From Bradyrhizobium guangzhouense (GTDB taxonomy: Bacteria > Pseudomonadota > Alphaproteobacteria > Rhizobiales > Xanthobacteraceae): 64,000 nucleotides of DNA. The stretch's first letter is position 1. Each line of letters opens with the position of its first letter. Shown piece by piece: positions 53,766-62,283 of the stretch. A model generated the notes under the pieces. The model saw only the letters and a program-made list of their open reading frames with translations, was not told where the DNA came from and did not search any database. The stretch spans positions 2,356,001-2,420,000 of the forward strand of contig NZ_CP030053.1 of assembly GCF_004114955.1 (NCBI RefSeq), given 5' to 3'. The position numbers were made by a program, and so were the translations under genes.

Positions 53766-55328
53766 TTGAAGCACAAAGTCGAGTCGAGCGGAAACTTGGG
53801 GCCGGGCGACTACGGCCGTCATAGCCGGGTTCGCCGCCTTGTTCAAGGCTGGTCGGCGAATCTCGTCCAGCTGGCGCTTGGCATTACGCAACAGGTTTTC
53901 CTCGTCCCGGTCTTTCTGCAGTTCTGGACTGGCGAGGGGCTCGCGGCTTGGTTCGCCATCGTCGCTGCGGGAAACCTCATGCTGGTTGCGGACGCCGGCC
54001 TGCAATTGCACGTGATCAATCGCTTCCTAACCTTCAAGTCGAGCGTCGACCCGGACGGGCGCACGGCAAGCTTCTATGCGCGCATGCATCGCATCTATCT
54101 TGCCGTCGCCGGCGGGCTCTCCCTGCTGCTGCTGGCGCTGGTGCGATTTGTGCCGCCCTCGACAACCCTGGGGTTCCAGGACATCACTGGGTTCGACACC
54201 GCGTTTCTGATCATGACGATCAGTGTGCTGGCGATCATGCCGTCCAACCTCGTATCGGCCCTGTACCGGGCGAGGGGCGAGTACGGCCGAGCGGTGTGGC
54301 TGCAGAATGCGGCTATGCTCGTCGCGCAGTTTGCGCAGGTCGTTGCCGTCCTGATCGCTGGTACGCTGATCGCCGTTACGATCGCCTTCACCGCGATACA
54401 GGTCGCGATGGCGCTTTTCCTCCTTGTGGTCGACGCGCCGCGCCTGTTTCCGTTTCTGCGCCGCAAGCAGACCCGGGCATCCTGGCGCTGGTCTGGCGGA
54501 CAATTCCGACTGGCGTTTCCGTTCGCCGTCGCCAACCTCACCGAACTCGCGCTGCTCAACGCGCCGGTGCTGCTGGTCAGCGCGCTCCTGGTCGATCGTA
54601 TTGCAGTCGCGCAGTGGGGACTGATGAGGGTGGTCGTCGGGCTCCTGAGAGGATTGTGCGTTCAGGTGAGTCTGCCCCTGGCTGCCGAGCTCGGGCACGA
54701 CCACGCCATCGGCGACAGGGAGCGGCTGCGCCGCCTGTTCGCGCGTGGCTCGCTGCTCGTCACCGTGCTCTCGAGCTTGATCGTGTCCGGACTGCTGCCG
54801 TTCTGGTCGGATTTCTTCGCGTTGTGGACGCACGACAGCATTCCCTACGATGCCGCACTCACCGCGACCCTGCTGCTCGGCTCCGTCGCCACCGCGCCAT
54901 CGCTGCTCGCACTGTCGTTCGCCAACTACAGCAACCGCCGCGAGCTTCTCGTTCGCACTAAGGGTCTTCAGCTCATCGCCTTCCTAATCCTGTCCGTCAC
55001 GTTGATCCCTATGCTGGGCGTGCTGGGAGCGGCGATCTCGATCGTGCTGAGCGATTTCCTGATCCAGACGTGTGTGCTCGGCGTCATCGTCATGCGCCAA
55101 ACCTTGCAGAGCGCGGGGCGCCACCTGCTGTTCAGTGGAGTGGTCGCCGTGGCCATCATCCTGCTCGGCTACGGCGTCGGCGCGGTCATCAGGTCGTCGC
55201 TGCCGCTGGCGGGTTTCCCGCGCCTCGCCGGCGAGAGCGTCTTGTGGCTGGCTGCAATGGCGCTCGTCGCCGGCGTGATATGGACCCGCCGCATTCGGGA
55301 CACGCTGATGGCCTCGATCCCGGATTAG
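53766..55328 (+). CDS. wzx: Wzx-like polysaccharide flippase (MATE/MOP superfamily)
   Basis: 520 residues, TTG start after GAGAGGT. About thirteen to fourteen membrane helices (for example IYLAVAGGLSLLLLALVRFV, IAVTIAFTAIQVAMALFLLV, LFSGVVAVAIILLGYGVGAV) with a basic N-terminal stretch. The pattern fits the polysaccharide transport family that flips undecaprenyl-linked repeat units across the inner membrane. Its location among sugar-nucleotide and glycosyltransferase genes supports an O-antigen or exopolysaccharide role. The last bases overlap the convergent rfbA stop. Confidence 0.82.
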   Translation: MKHKVESSGNLGPGDYGRHSRVRRLVQGWSANLVQLALGITQQVFLVPVFLQFWTGEGLAAWFAIVAAGNLMLVADAGLQLHVINRFLTFKSSVDPDGRTASFYARMHRIYLAVAGGLSLLLLALVRFVPPSTTLGFQDITGFDTAFLIMTISVLAIMPSNLVSALYRARGEYGRAVWLQNAAMLVAQFAQVVAVLIAGTLIAVTIAFTAIQVAMALFLLVVDAPRLFPFLRRKQTRASWRWSGGQFRLAFPFAVANLTELALLNAPVLLVSALLVDRIAVAQWGLMRVVVGLLRGLCVQVSLPLAAELGHDHAIGDRERLRRLFARGSLLVTVLSSLIVSGLLPFWSDFFALWTHDSIPYDAALTATLLLGSVATAPSLLALSFANYSNRRELLVRTKGLQLIAFLILSVTLIPMLGVLGAAISIVLSDFLIQTCVLGVIVMRQTLQSAGRHLLFSGVVAVAIILLGYGVGAVIRSSLPLAGFPRLAGESVLWLAAMALVAGVIWTRRIRDTLMASIPD

Positions 55329-56200
55329 GAGAGCCCGGCCTGACGGATGAGGTATTTGCCGTAGGCCGTATTCTTCAACGGCTCGGCGAGTTTCACGAGC
55401 TGTTCCGCGTTGATGAATCCTTGGATGTAGGCGACTTCCTCCGGACAGGCGATCTTCAAGCCCTGCCGCTTCTCCACGATGTAGATGAATTCAGAGGCTT
55501 CCAGCAGCGATTCATGGGTGCCTGCATCGAGCCAGGCATAACCGCGGCCGAACCGCTCGGCGCGGAGCTCGCCGCGCTCCAGGTACCACTGGTTGACGTC
55601 GGTGATCTCGAGCTCGCCGCGCGCCGACGGCCTGATCTCGCGCGCGACGTCGACTACGCGCTCGTCGTAGAAGTAGAGGCCCGTCACGGCGTAGTTCGAT
55701 TTCGGCGCCTTCGGTTTCTCGACGATTCCCGCCGGCCGGTGCGATGCGTCGAACTCGATCACGCCATAGCGCTCGGGATCGTCGACCCAGCAGGCGAACA
55801 CCGTCGCGCCGCGGGTCTGCTCGGCGGAATCGCGCATCAGCGCGCGGAGATTGTCGCCGTAGAAGATGTTGTCGCCGAGGATCAGGGCGCAGGGACTGCC
55901 GGCGAGGAAGTCGCGACCAATCAGGAACGCCTCGGCAATGCCGCCCGGATGATCCTGAATCGCAAAGGAGAGCTCGATGCCCCATTGCCGCCCGTTGCCG
56001 AGGAGCCGCTTGAACTGGTCGATCTCTTCCGGCGTCGTGATGATCAGCAGCTCGCGGATTCCGGCAAGCATCAAGGTAGTCAACGGATAGTAGACCAACG
56101 GCTTGTCGTAGATCGGCAGCAATTGCTTCGATGTTGCAAGCGTCAAGGGATAGAGTCGGGTTCCCCGACCGCCAGCCAGAATGATTCCTTTGCGTTTCAT
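55325..56200 (-). CDS. rfbA: Glucose-1-phosphate thymidylyltransferase
   Basis: 291 residues, the standard RfbA/RmlA length. KGIILAGGRGTRLYPLTLAT is the nucleotide-binding loop, SKQLLPIYDKPLVYYPL the signature lysine region, and ALILGDNIFYGDNL contains the catalytic Asp. It makes dTDP-glucose from dTTP and glucose-1-phosphate, the first step to all dTDP-deoxysugars in this cluster. rfbB lies 6 kb away; rfbC and rfbD are not in the window. Confidence 0.96.
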   Translation of the reverse strand: MKRKGIILAGGRGTRLYPLTLATSKQLLPIYDKPLVYYPLTTLMLAGIRELLIITTPEEIDQFKRLLGNGRQWGIELSFAIQDHPGGIAEAFLIGRDFLAGSPCALILGDNIFYGDNLRALMRDSAEQTRGATVFACWVDDPERYGVIEFDASHRPAGIVEKPKAPKSNYAVTGLYFYDERVVDVAREIRPSARGELEITDVNQWYLERGELRAERFGRGYAWLDAGTHESLLEASEFIYIVEKRQGLKIACPEEVAYIQGFINAEQLVKLAEPLKNTAYGKYLIRQAGLS

Positions 56201-56451
56201 GTGCTCGCACTCTATGTATAATGACGGCTAATTAGAGTCGTCCGTTAGCACGCGGCGCAGCCAACTCAAAGATCGAGTCAGCAAAGTCGACGCATTGGGA
56301 CGTGCTGAAGGTAGAAAATCGTCAATAATTTCAATGTTTTGGGACGATAGTCTGACTGCGTTGCTACGCCTCGACCTGTGAGATAGGAAGGCAATGGGCG
56401 CACAAGATGCTTCGATGCGCCAGGCTCCCTCCTGCTGACCGGCAAGGTATC

Positions 56452-57483
56452 ATGGCAAAGCGCGTTTACTGCACTTACTTCGATCACAACTACATCGCGC
56501 GGGGACTGGCGCTCTTCCACTCGCTGCAACAACACGCACCCGGCTCGCGGCTCTGGGTGCTGTGCCTGAGCGAGCCTTGTTACCGCGCGCTGATCGCGCT
56601 CAACCTGCCGAATCTCGTTCCCTGCCGGCTTGGCGATTTCGAAGCGGCGGATCCTCAAGTCGCCGCAACCAAACCCACGCGCAGCACGATCGAGTACTAC
56701 TTCACCTGTTCGCCGGCCTGGAAGCTGCATGTGCTCGCCAACGAGCCGGACGCGGAGTGGGTCACCTATCTGGATAGCGACCTCTTTTTCTTTGCATCGC
56801 CTGAGCCGATCTACGACGAAATGAAGGGCGCCTCATTCGGCATCATCCCGCATCATTTCACTAGGCGAATCGCCTTCAGGCAGCGCTTCGGTACCTACAA
56901 TGTCGGCTGGGTCAGCGTCCGCAATTGCGAGGAGGGAATTGCGGCTCTCCGCTGGTGGAGAGAACGCTGTATTGAGTGGTGTTTTGACTATGTGGATGTT
57001 GAGGGCGACCGATTCGCGGATCAACGCTATCTTGATCGGCTGCCACGCCTATTTCCTAACGTCCGCATTATCGAAAATCTGGGCGCCAATCTGGCGCCCT
57101 GGAATATGGCCGAGCGGGAGATGGAATGGCGCGACGGCGCACTGCTGATCGACAGCAAGTACAATCTATTGTTCTTTCACTTCCACGGTGTTCAGCGCGT
57201 GGGTGACTACTACTTCAATAGCCACCGTGTCTTTCGCGCGCCGTTTCCCTCTATCATGCGCGCGCACGTCTATGAGCCTTACGTGGCGGCGCTCGCCGCG
57301 GCGGAAGCCAAGGTCGCGCCGATGCTGGCCGGCGACCGCGTCGAGATTGTGCGCAATTGGGCCGTGGGCAGCCGCGTCGATCATCTCCTCAACATCTTCC
57401 GGAGGTTGAGGACGGTGGTGTTGAGGTGGCTCGACGTGGTCACGCGCCGTGCCATTGCTGTGCCGCGCGAGCCGGCTCGCTAG
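56452..57483 (+). CDS. GT8-like glycosyltransferase
   Basis: 343 residues from ATG 56452 with GGCAAGG upstream. The N-terminus KRVYCTYFDHNYIARGLALF and the DxD site in VTYLDSDLFFFASPEP fit a GT-A fold of the GT8/nucleotide-diphospho-sugar transferase type. GTYNVGWVSVRN and FADQRYLDRLPRLFPNV are conserved in the related family found in O-antigen loci. The C-terminal LLFFHFHGVQRV contains His residues that often bind metal. It is the first gene of a four-gene operon. Confidence 0.8.
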   Translation: MAKRVYCTYFDHNYIARGLALFHSLQQHAPGSRLWVLCLSEPCYRALIALNLPNLVPCRLGDFEAADPQVAATKPTRSTIEYYFTCSPAWKLHVLANEPDAEWVTYLDSDLFFFASPEPIYDEMKGASFGIIPHHFTRRIAFRQRFGTYNVGWVSVRNCEEGIAALRWWRERCIEWCFDYVDVEGDRFADQRYLDRLPRLFPNVRIIENLGANLAPWNMAEREMEWRDGALLIDSKYNLLFFHFHGVQRVGDYYFNSHRVFRAPFPSIMRAHVYEPYVAALAAAEAKVAPMLAGDRVEIVRNWAVGSRVDHLLNIFRRLRTVVLRWLDVVTRRAIAVPREPAR

Positions 57484-57506
57484 TCCCACCCCCTTGAGAA
57501 GCCACA

Positions 57507-58448
57507 ATGCGATTGCTAATCCTCGGTTATTCCTCCATAGCAGAACGGCGCGTGATACCGGCCGCCGCAAAAGTGCCCTCCATCTCGGAGGTTTCGATTG
57601 CGAGCAAGAGCCGGCCCCGCCCCGCCGAATGGCCCAAGGCCGGACGCTTCTTCGCAGACTATGAACAAGCCTTGCGCCAGTCAGACGCCGACGTCGTGTA
57701 TTTGTCGCTCCCTAACGCCATGCACGAGCTTTGGTTGTATGCCTCGTTGGCGGCGGGCAAACATGTCGTTGTCGACAAGCCGGCGCTGATGAACGCGCAT
57801 GCAGGCCGGCGCGCGATCGCGGCCGCGCGTTCGGCCGGGTGCCTCGTCGCCGAGGCAACCGTGTTCGGCTATCATCCGGTGTTTGCGCAGATTGCGACGC
57901 TCTTGGCAGACAACGGCCCGCTGACGCAAGCAGCCGCACAGTTCATTATTCCCCCACTCCCGATCGATAACTTTCGCAACCACGCCGAGCTCGGCGGCGG
58001 CTGCCTTCTGGACATGGGACCCTATGCTGCCGCGACCATGCGCCTCCTCGGGGGCTCCGTGTCCCGCCTGACCGCAATCGGGGGTGGGCGGCATCCAGAG
58101 ACCGGCGTCGATATGGGCTTCTCGGTGCAGGCGCAGCTCGCTAATGGCGGGGTGTTCTCGGGCCATTACAGTTTTGAGGGCGAATATCAGAACCGCCTGC
58201 TCGTGGTGGCGCGTTCGGGCTCGGCCATGATCGAGCGCGTGTTCAGCCCGCCTGCCGATTTCCGCCTGGAATTGCGACATCGCGTGCGTAATAACGAGAA
58301 TGTCGAGGTAATCGAGCCGGCCGACACATTCGCAAATTTCCTGACTTCGGTGACGGACGCTATCGACGGGGGTGATCATGAGATATTTTATAGCGACCTG
58401 CTGATGGATGCCGAATGCCGCGACCGGATAGCCGCCGCGCTTACCTAG
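57507..58448 (+). CDS. Gfo/Idh/MocA-family sugar oxidoreductase
   Basis: 313 residues, 23 bp after the glycosyltransferase gene. The NAD(P)-binding Rossmann fold begins LLILGYSSIAERRV, a degenerate form of GxGxxG. VVYLSLPNAMHELWLYASLA leads to the conserved HVVVDKPALMN (Lys of the EKP motif). LDMGPYAAATMRLLGG is the downstream family block. In dTDP-deoxysugar pathways such proteins (TylC1/OleW-type) reduce the 3-keto group after 2,3-dehydration. That role fits this gene, because the 2,3-dehydratase-like gene lies in the same operon. Confidence 0.82.
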   Translation: MRLLILGYSSIAERRVIPAAAKVPSISEVSIASKSRPRPAEWPKAGRFFADYEQALRQSDADVVYLSLPNAMHELWLYASLAAGKHVVVDKPALMNAHAGRRAIAAARSAGCLVAEATVFGYHPVFAQIATLLADNGPLTQAAAQFIIPPLPIDNFRNHAELGGGCLLDMGPYAAATMRLLGGSVSRLTAIGGGRHPETGVDMGFSVQAQLANGGVFSGHYSFEGEYQNRLLVVARSGSAMIERVFSPPADFRLELRHRVRNNENVEVIEPADTFANFLTSVTDAIDGGDHEIFYSDLLMDAECRDRIAAALT

Positions 58449-58485
58449 CCAGAACTCGCCGTCGCACGTGAAGGAGCGAACAGGA

Positions 58486-59586
58486 ATGCCGATCAACGTT
58501 TGGGACTACCTTCGGGAGTACGACGAGCTTCGCGACGAGATCCTGAAGGCGGTCGACCGCGTATTCAGCTCGGGTCGGCTAGTGCTCGGGCAGGAGGGCA
58601 TAAAGTTCGAGCGCGAGATGGCCTCGTATCTTGGGGTTGCTGGGGGAGTTGGCGTCAACAGCGGAACGGATGCGATCTATATCGCGCTCGCGTCGCTCGG
58701 TGTGAAGGCCGGCGACGAGGTGATCACCGTGCCCAACACCGCGGTTCCGACCGTCTCTGCGATCCGCACCCTCGGCGCCAAGCCCGTCTTTGTCGATATC
58801 CGCGACGACGATTTCTTGATGGATGTCGCTCAGATCGAGGCGGCGATCACTCCGCGCACGAAGGCTATTATTCCTGTCCATCTCTACGGTCAGTGCGTCG
58901 ACCTCGAACCGCTGATGAGGCTTGCCGAAATGCACGGTCTGAAGGTGATGGAGGATTGCGCCCAGGCGCAAGGCGCGCTGTACAAGAATAGCCAGGCCGG
59001 TAGCGTCGGCCATGCCTCGTCCTTCTCGTTCTACCCAACCAAGGTGCTTGGCGCCTATGGTGACGGCGGCATGGTGCTGAGCAATGACGAGGCGGCGCTC
59101 AAGCTCGCCCGCAGCCTGCGCTTCTACGGCATGGAGACCCAGTATTATTCGGAGCGGCACGGCTACAATTCGCGCCTCGACGAGGTTCAAGCTGCCATCC
59201 TGTCGCTGAAGCTGCCGCTGGTGAACGGCTGGATCGACCGGCGCCGACAGATTGCTGAGCGCTACAACCGCGGGCTCAAGGACAGCGGTCTCAGCCTGCC
59301 GGCCGAAAACGCGCACAGTCGGCATACCTATTACGTATATGTGGTCGAGCATCCCAGCGATCGCGACGGCGTGCTCGACCGGCTTGCCAAGCGCGACATC
59401 AACTGCAACGTTTCGTATCGTTGGCCGATTCACATCATGCGCGGCAGCACGGACCTCGGTTATCGCGAAGGTCAGTTTCCGGTGGCAGAACGCAAGGCGC
59501 AGCGTATCTTTTCGCTGCCGATGTATCCGCACTTGAAGGATGAGGAAGTCGATACCGTGATCAACGTATTGCGGGAAGTGGTGTAA
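58486..59586 (+). CDS. DegT/DnrJ/EryC1-family sugar aminotransferase (3-keto-hexose type)
   Basis: 366 residues from ATG 58486, with AAGGAG upstream. VLGQEGIKFEREMASYLGV, VNSGTDAIYIALASLGVKAG, VMEDCAQAQGALYKNSQAG and SFSFYPTKVLGAYGDGG (Schiff-base Lys in PTK) are family motifs. The PTKVLGAYGDGG form is closest in feel to 3-amination enzymes such as DesV, FdtB and QdtB, unlike the SFHETKN of WecE-type 4-amination enzymes. It overlaps the next gene by one base. It is likely to aminate C-3 of a dTDP-keto sugar. Confidence 0.88.
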   Translation: MPINVWDYLREYDELRDEILKAVDRVFSSGRLVLGQEGIKFEREMASYLGVAGGVGVNSGTDAIYIALASLGVKAGDEVITVPNTAVPTVSAIRTLGAKPVFVDIRDDDFLMDVAQIEAAITPRTKAIIPVHLYGQCVDLEPLMRLAEMHGLKVMEDCAQAQGALYKNSQAGSVGHASSFSFYPTKVLGAYGDGGMVLSNDEAALKLARSLRFYGMETQYYSERHGYNSRLDEVQAAILSLKLPLVNGWIDRRRQIAERYNRGLKDSGLSLPAENAHSRHTYYVYVVEHPSDRDGVLDRLAKRDINCNVSYRWPIHIMRGSTDLGYREGQFPVAERKAQRIFSLPMYPHLKDEEVDTVINVLREVV

Positions 59587-60284
59587 TGGCCGAGCGCACG
59601 CACCTCGACTGGCTACGCCAGCGTCTGGTCTTGTCGCATACGATCGAGCCGAAGGATCCCGCGCCGCTGCTTGCCTGGCGCGAGCAGCGACGCAGCGCGA
59701 TCACTTTCAGGGCGGAGCTGATCGGCCTCAATGACGTGCGCGGCTGGTCGCGCGATGAAAACGGCAATGTTCGGCACCAGACCGGACAGTTCTTCAGTGT
59801 CGAGGGCGTGAGGGTCCAGAGCGGGGACTTGCGTGAGGTCGCTTCCTGGGACCAGCCGATTTACAGCCAGCCTGAAGGCGGAATTCTCGCGCTCCTGGCG
59901 CGCGAGACCTCAGCCGACGGCGTTCAATTCCTGCTTTGCGGCAAGCCGGAACCTGGCAACATCGGCATCATCCAGTTCTCGCCGACTATCCAGAGCACGT
60001 GGTCCAATATCCGTCGAGCGCACGCCGGAAAGCGGCCCCCGATGGTCGAAGTGCTGGCCGCCGAAAAAGGCGTGCGCTTCGTCTACCGTGCGGAGCACAA
60101 CGAAGAAGGGGGGCGGTTCTGGCGCAAGTCGAATGAGAACATCATCGCCTTCCTGGACGACGAAAGCGTCATTGAGACGGACATGACGATGTTTTGCTGG
60201 GCGAGCCTGAGTCAGATCAGAGAACTCGCTCTAATGGATAATGTGATGAGCCCGTTCGTCAAGACAATCGTGGCGCCGCTTTAG
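59586..60284 (+). CDS. NDP-hexose 2,3-dehydratase-like protein, half-length
   Basis: 232 residues. RGWSRDENGNVRHQTGQFFS with VEGVRVQSG, SWDQPIYSQPEGGILALLAR and TIQSTWSNIRRAHAGKRPPM are the blocks of NDP-hexose 2,3-dehydratases (EvaA, TylX3, SpnO type). Those enzymes are about 430-490 residues and contain two such repeats; only one is present here, and no trace of a second lies between its stop and the next gene. The start overlaps the aminotransferase stop by one base. The inferred reaction removes the C-2 hydroxyl of dTDP-4-keto-6-deoxyglucose to give a 3,4-diketo sugar. It could act as a dimer in place of the tandem form. Confidence 0.78.
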   Translation: MAERTHLDWLRQRLVLSHTIEPKDPAPLLAWREQRRSAITFRAELIGLNDVRGWSRDENGNVRHQTGQFFSVEGVRVQSGDLREVASWDQPIYSQPEGGILALLARETSADGVQFLLCGKPEPGNIGIIQFSPTIQSTWSNIRRAHAGKRPPMVEVLAAEKGVRFVYRAEHNEEGGRFWRKSNENIIAFLDDESVIETDMTMFCWASLSQIRELALMDNVMSPFVKTIVAPL

Positions 60285-60289
60285 CAGCG

Positions 60290-61090
60290 TCAGGCCTTTT
60301 CTAATTTCGCAAACAGATAGGTCTCCATGATCGAATGGCGTCCTGTTACTTCGACGACGTCGTAGGGAATTGACGTCCAAGTCGATGTGAGACTCAGGCC
60401 GGCCTGTTCGCACAAGGCCATAAGCTCTTTCTTGGAGAAAATGATCTCCACCACGGGCGCGCCGTAGGCATATTTTTGCAGGAACACCGTCGGACCATCG
60501 TTGGAGGTGAAGACGGGTACGCTATGCAGGATGGAATAATGCGCCACCCTTGCGGCCTCGCGGATCGCCGCTGCGTAGTCGAGTATATGCATCAACGACA
60601 CGCCATTGAAGACGATGTCGAAGCTCGCGTCGCCATAAGCGAGCCGCGTGGCGTCACCCACCTCGAAGGAATCGGACGGATAGTTCGCGCGCGCCCGCTC
60701 GATCATGGCCTTCGAATAATCGAGCCCGGTATATTGTACCCTGCCGGTCAAGAGCGTGCCGAATACCTCTGAATAGTAACCACTTCCGCAGCCGACCTCG
60801 AGCAGCCGCGGGCGGCTTAATTGAGTAGCAGAGATTGCTTGCGCGGCCACGGCGAAATCCAGCCGAGGCTCGCCTTTTCTCATGTCTGCGATAAGGCTTC
60901 GATAAGCATTCTCCTGCCGTCGCACGGTCCGCGCCTGCAACCATCCGCCCGATGAGGCTTGGAGGCGGCGGGCTTCGTCGATACCCTCGAGTACCCGATA
61001 GTCGGTTGATGAAAGGATGCGTCGGCGCAAGAAGGGCGTCGCCTTGACGACCTTCTTGCCGACAGATCGGATCGCGCGGCGAAGGTTCAT
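60290..61090 (-). CDS. SAM-dependent methyltransferase
   Basis: 266 residues from ATG 61090. RPRLLEVGCGSGYYSEVFGT is motif I, VQYTGLDYSKAMIERAR motif II and SFDIVFNGVSLMHILDY motif IV. It is the last gene of a tightly packed minus-strand operon, starting 2 bp after the glycosyltransferase stop, and it converges on the dehydratase gene with five bases between stops. The acceptor is probably a sugar or lipid-linked glycan. Confidence 0.88.
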   Translation of the reverse strand: MNLRRAIRSVGKKVVKATPFLRRRILSSTDYRVLEGIDEARRLQASSGGWLQARTVRRQENAYRSLIADMRKGEPRLDFAVAAQAISATQLSRPRLLEVGCGSGYYSEVFGTLLTGRVQYTGLDYSKAMIERARANYPSDSFEVGDATRLAYGDASFDIVFNGVSLMHILDYAAAIREAARVAHYSILHSVPVFTSNDGPTVFLQKYAYGAPVVEIIFSKKELMALCEQAGLSLTSTWTSIPYDVVEVTGRHSIMETYLFAKLEKA

Positions 61091-61092
61091 CA

Positions 61093-62280
61093 CTATGTCC
61101 TGGTTGCGTCGAGGAACCCGAGGATCTCGCGGGTCCTGTGGTGAAAAGTGTGCTCTTGGAGTGTCTTTGCCTGGCCCGTGTGTGCCACCGCGGTGCGTCT
61201 CGCGTCGTCGCCGAGGTAGCGCTCGACCGTCTTCAGACAATCGTCGATGGTGTGCCATACGGTGACCTCGCGATCGGGCTCGAACAACGTGTGGAGATTG
61301 TCCTTGAAGTCGGTGAGCAGGAACGCCCCGACGCCGGTCGCCTCGAACAGACGCATGTTTCCCGCTTCCCGGCCGGCGAGGTCGATGTGCGAGTTCAGCG
61401 TGATCTTCGACTGTCGAAGCACCTGATACATGTCCGTGCCCCAGACTTCACCCTGGAAGCAGGCGTGCAGGGGCGAGGAGGTGGGAAGCGTTCGCGGAAT
61501 CGTGCCCCACAACTTGAGCTCATACCGTCGCGCCACCGCCTCGAGCAGCGTAATCCGTTGACGGTGATCGTCGGATATCGTTCCGACGAACGAAACGTCG
61601 ACCGGGCCATCAGTCACCGCCGGTAGCCGCTCCAGCACGACCGGCTCGAATGCGAGATGGCTGACCTCGGCCCGAATGCTGCGCCTGCGGAACCATTCGA
61701 CCGTCGTCGGCAACTGGGAAATCATCAGATCGTAGGTGGTCCAATCCTCGCCGGCGGATGGCTCGATCCCGACCTGCCCGATGACGATCGGCTTGCAGAC
61801 TGCTTTAATGCGGCGGATCAGCCGTGTGTCAATGTAGAAGACGTCCTGATTGAGAATGAGATCGGGCCGGAACTCCTCGATCTGCGCGAGTAGGATGTGC
61901 TCGCTTTGCGGGTCGAGGCGCGGACTGAGACCCACCCTGCGTGCCAGCGGCCGCAGCAGCGGCTTAAATGGGACGGCCGCCCGCTGCATCCAGCGGGGCA
62001 GTCGCTGTGCCTTGCCGGACGCGATTTCGGCAGGCCCTTCGATAGCCAAGCCGTGTTCGCGTGCCCAGGCCGTTTGCAAATAGGCATTGTTGACATGAAT
62101 CTCCGCCGCGGCATGGCCGAGCTTTGCGAAGTTACACGAGTAGAAATCGGCGACGCCGAATAGAGTGGCGTTCCTCGCCGCCATCTGATCGGCGTAGCAG
62201 GCCTCGGATAACGCCGGCTCGCGCCGGTACATCCAGGTCAGAAAGCGAGGATAGTCGGCGTTCAGGACGAGAATGCGCAT
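61093..62280 (-). CDS. CgeB/GT4-like glycosyltransferase
   Basis: 395 residues. MRILVLNADYPRFLTWMYRR starts a GT-B fold; LILNQDVFYIDTRLIRRIK and PIVIGQVGIEPSAGEDWTTY form the N-domain. The C-domain carries KITLNSHIDLAGREAGNMRL and FEATGVGAFLLTDFKDNLHT, characteristic of the CgeB-like group of glycosyltransferases (Glyco_trans_1_2). It is 3 bp downstream of rfbB and 2 bp upstream of the methyltransferase, so the three are co-transcribed. Acceptor and donor are unknown. Confidence 0.85.
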   Translation of the reverse strand: MRILVLNADYPRFLTWMYRREPALSEACYADQMAARNATLFGVADFYSCNFAKLGHAAAEIHVNNAYLQTAWAREHGLAIEGPAEIASGKAQRLPRWMQRAAVPFKPLLRPLARRVGLSPRLDPQSEHILLAQIEEFRPDLILNQDVFYIDTRLIRRIKAVCKPIVIGQVGIEPSAGEDWTTYDLMISQLPTTVEWFRRRSIRAEVSHLAFEPVVLERLPAVTDGPVDVSFVGTISDDHRQRITLLEAVARRYELKLWGTIPRTLPTSSPLHACFQGEVWGTDMYQVLRQSKITLNSHIDLAGREAGNMRLFEATGVGAFLLTDFKDNLHTLFEPDREVTVWHTIDDCLKTVERYLGDDARRTAVAHTGQAKTLQEHTFHHRTREILGFLDATRT

Positions 62281-62283
62281 CCG

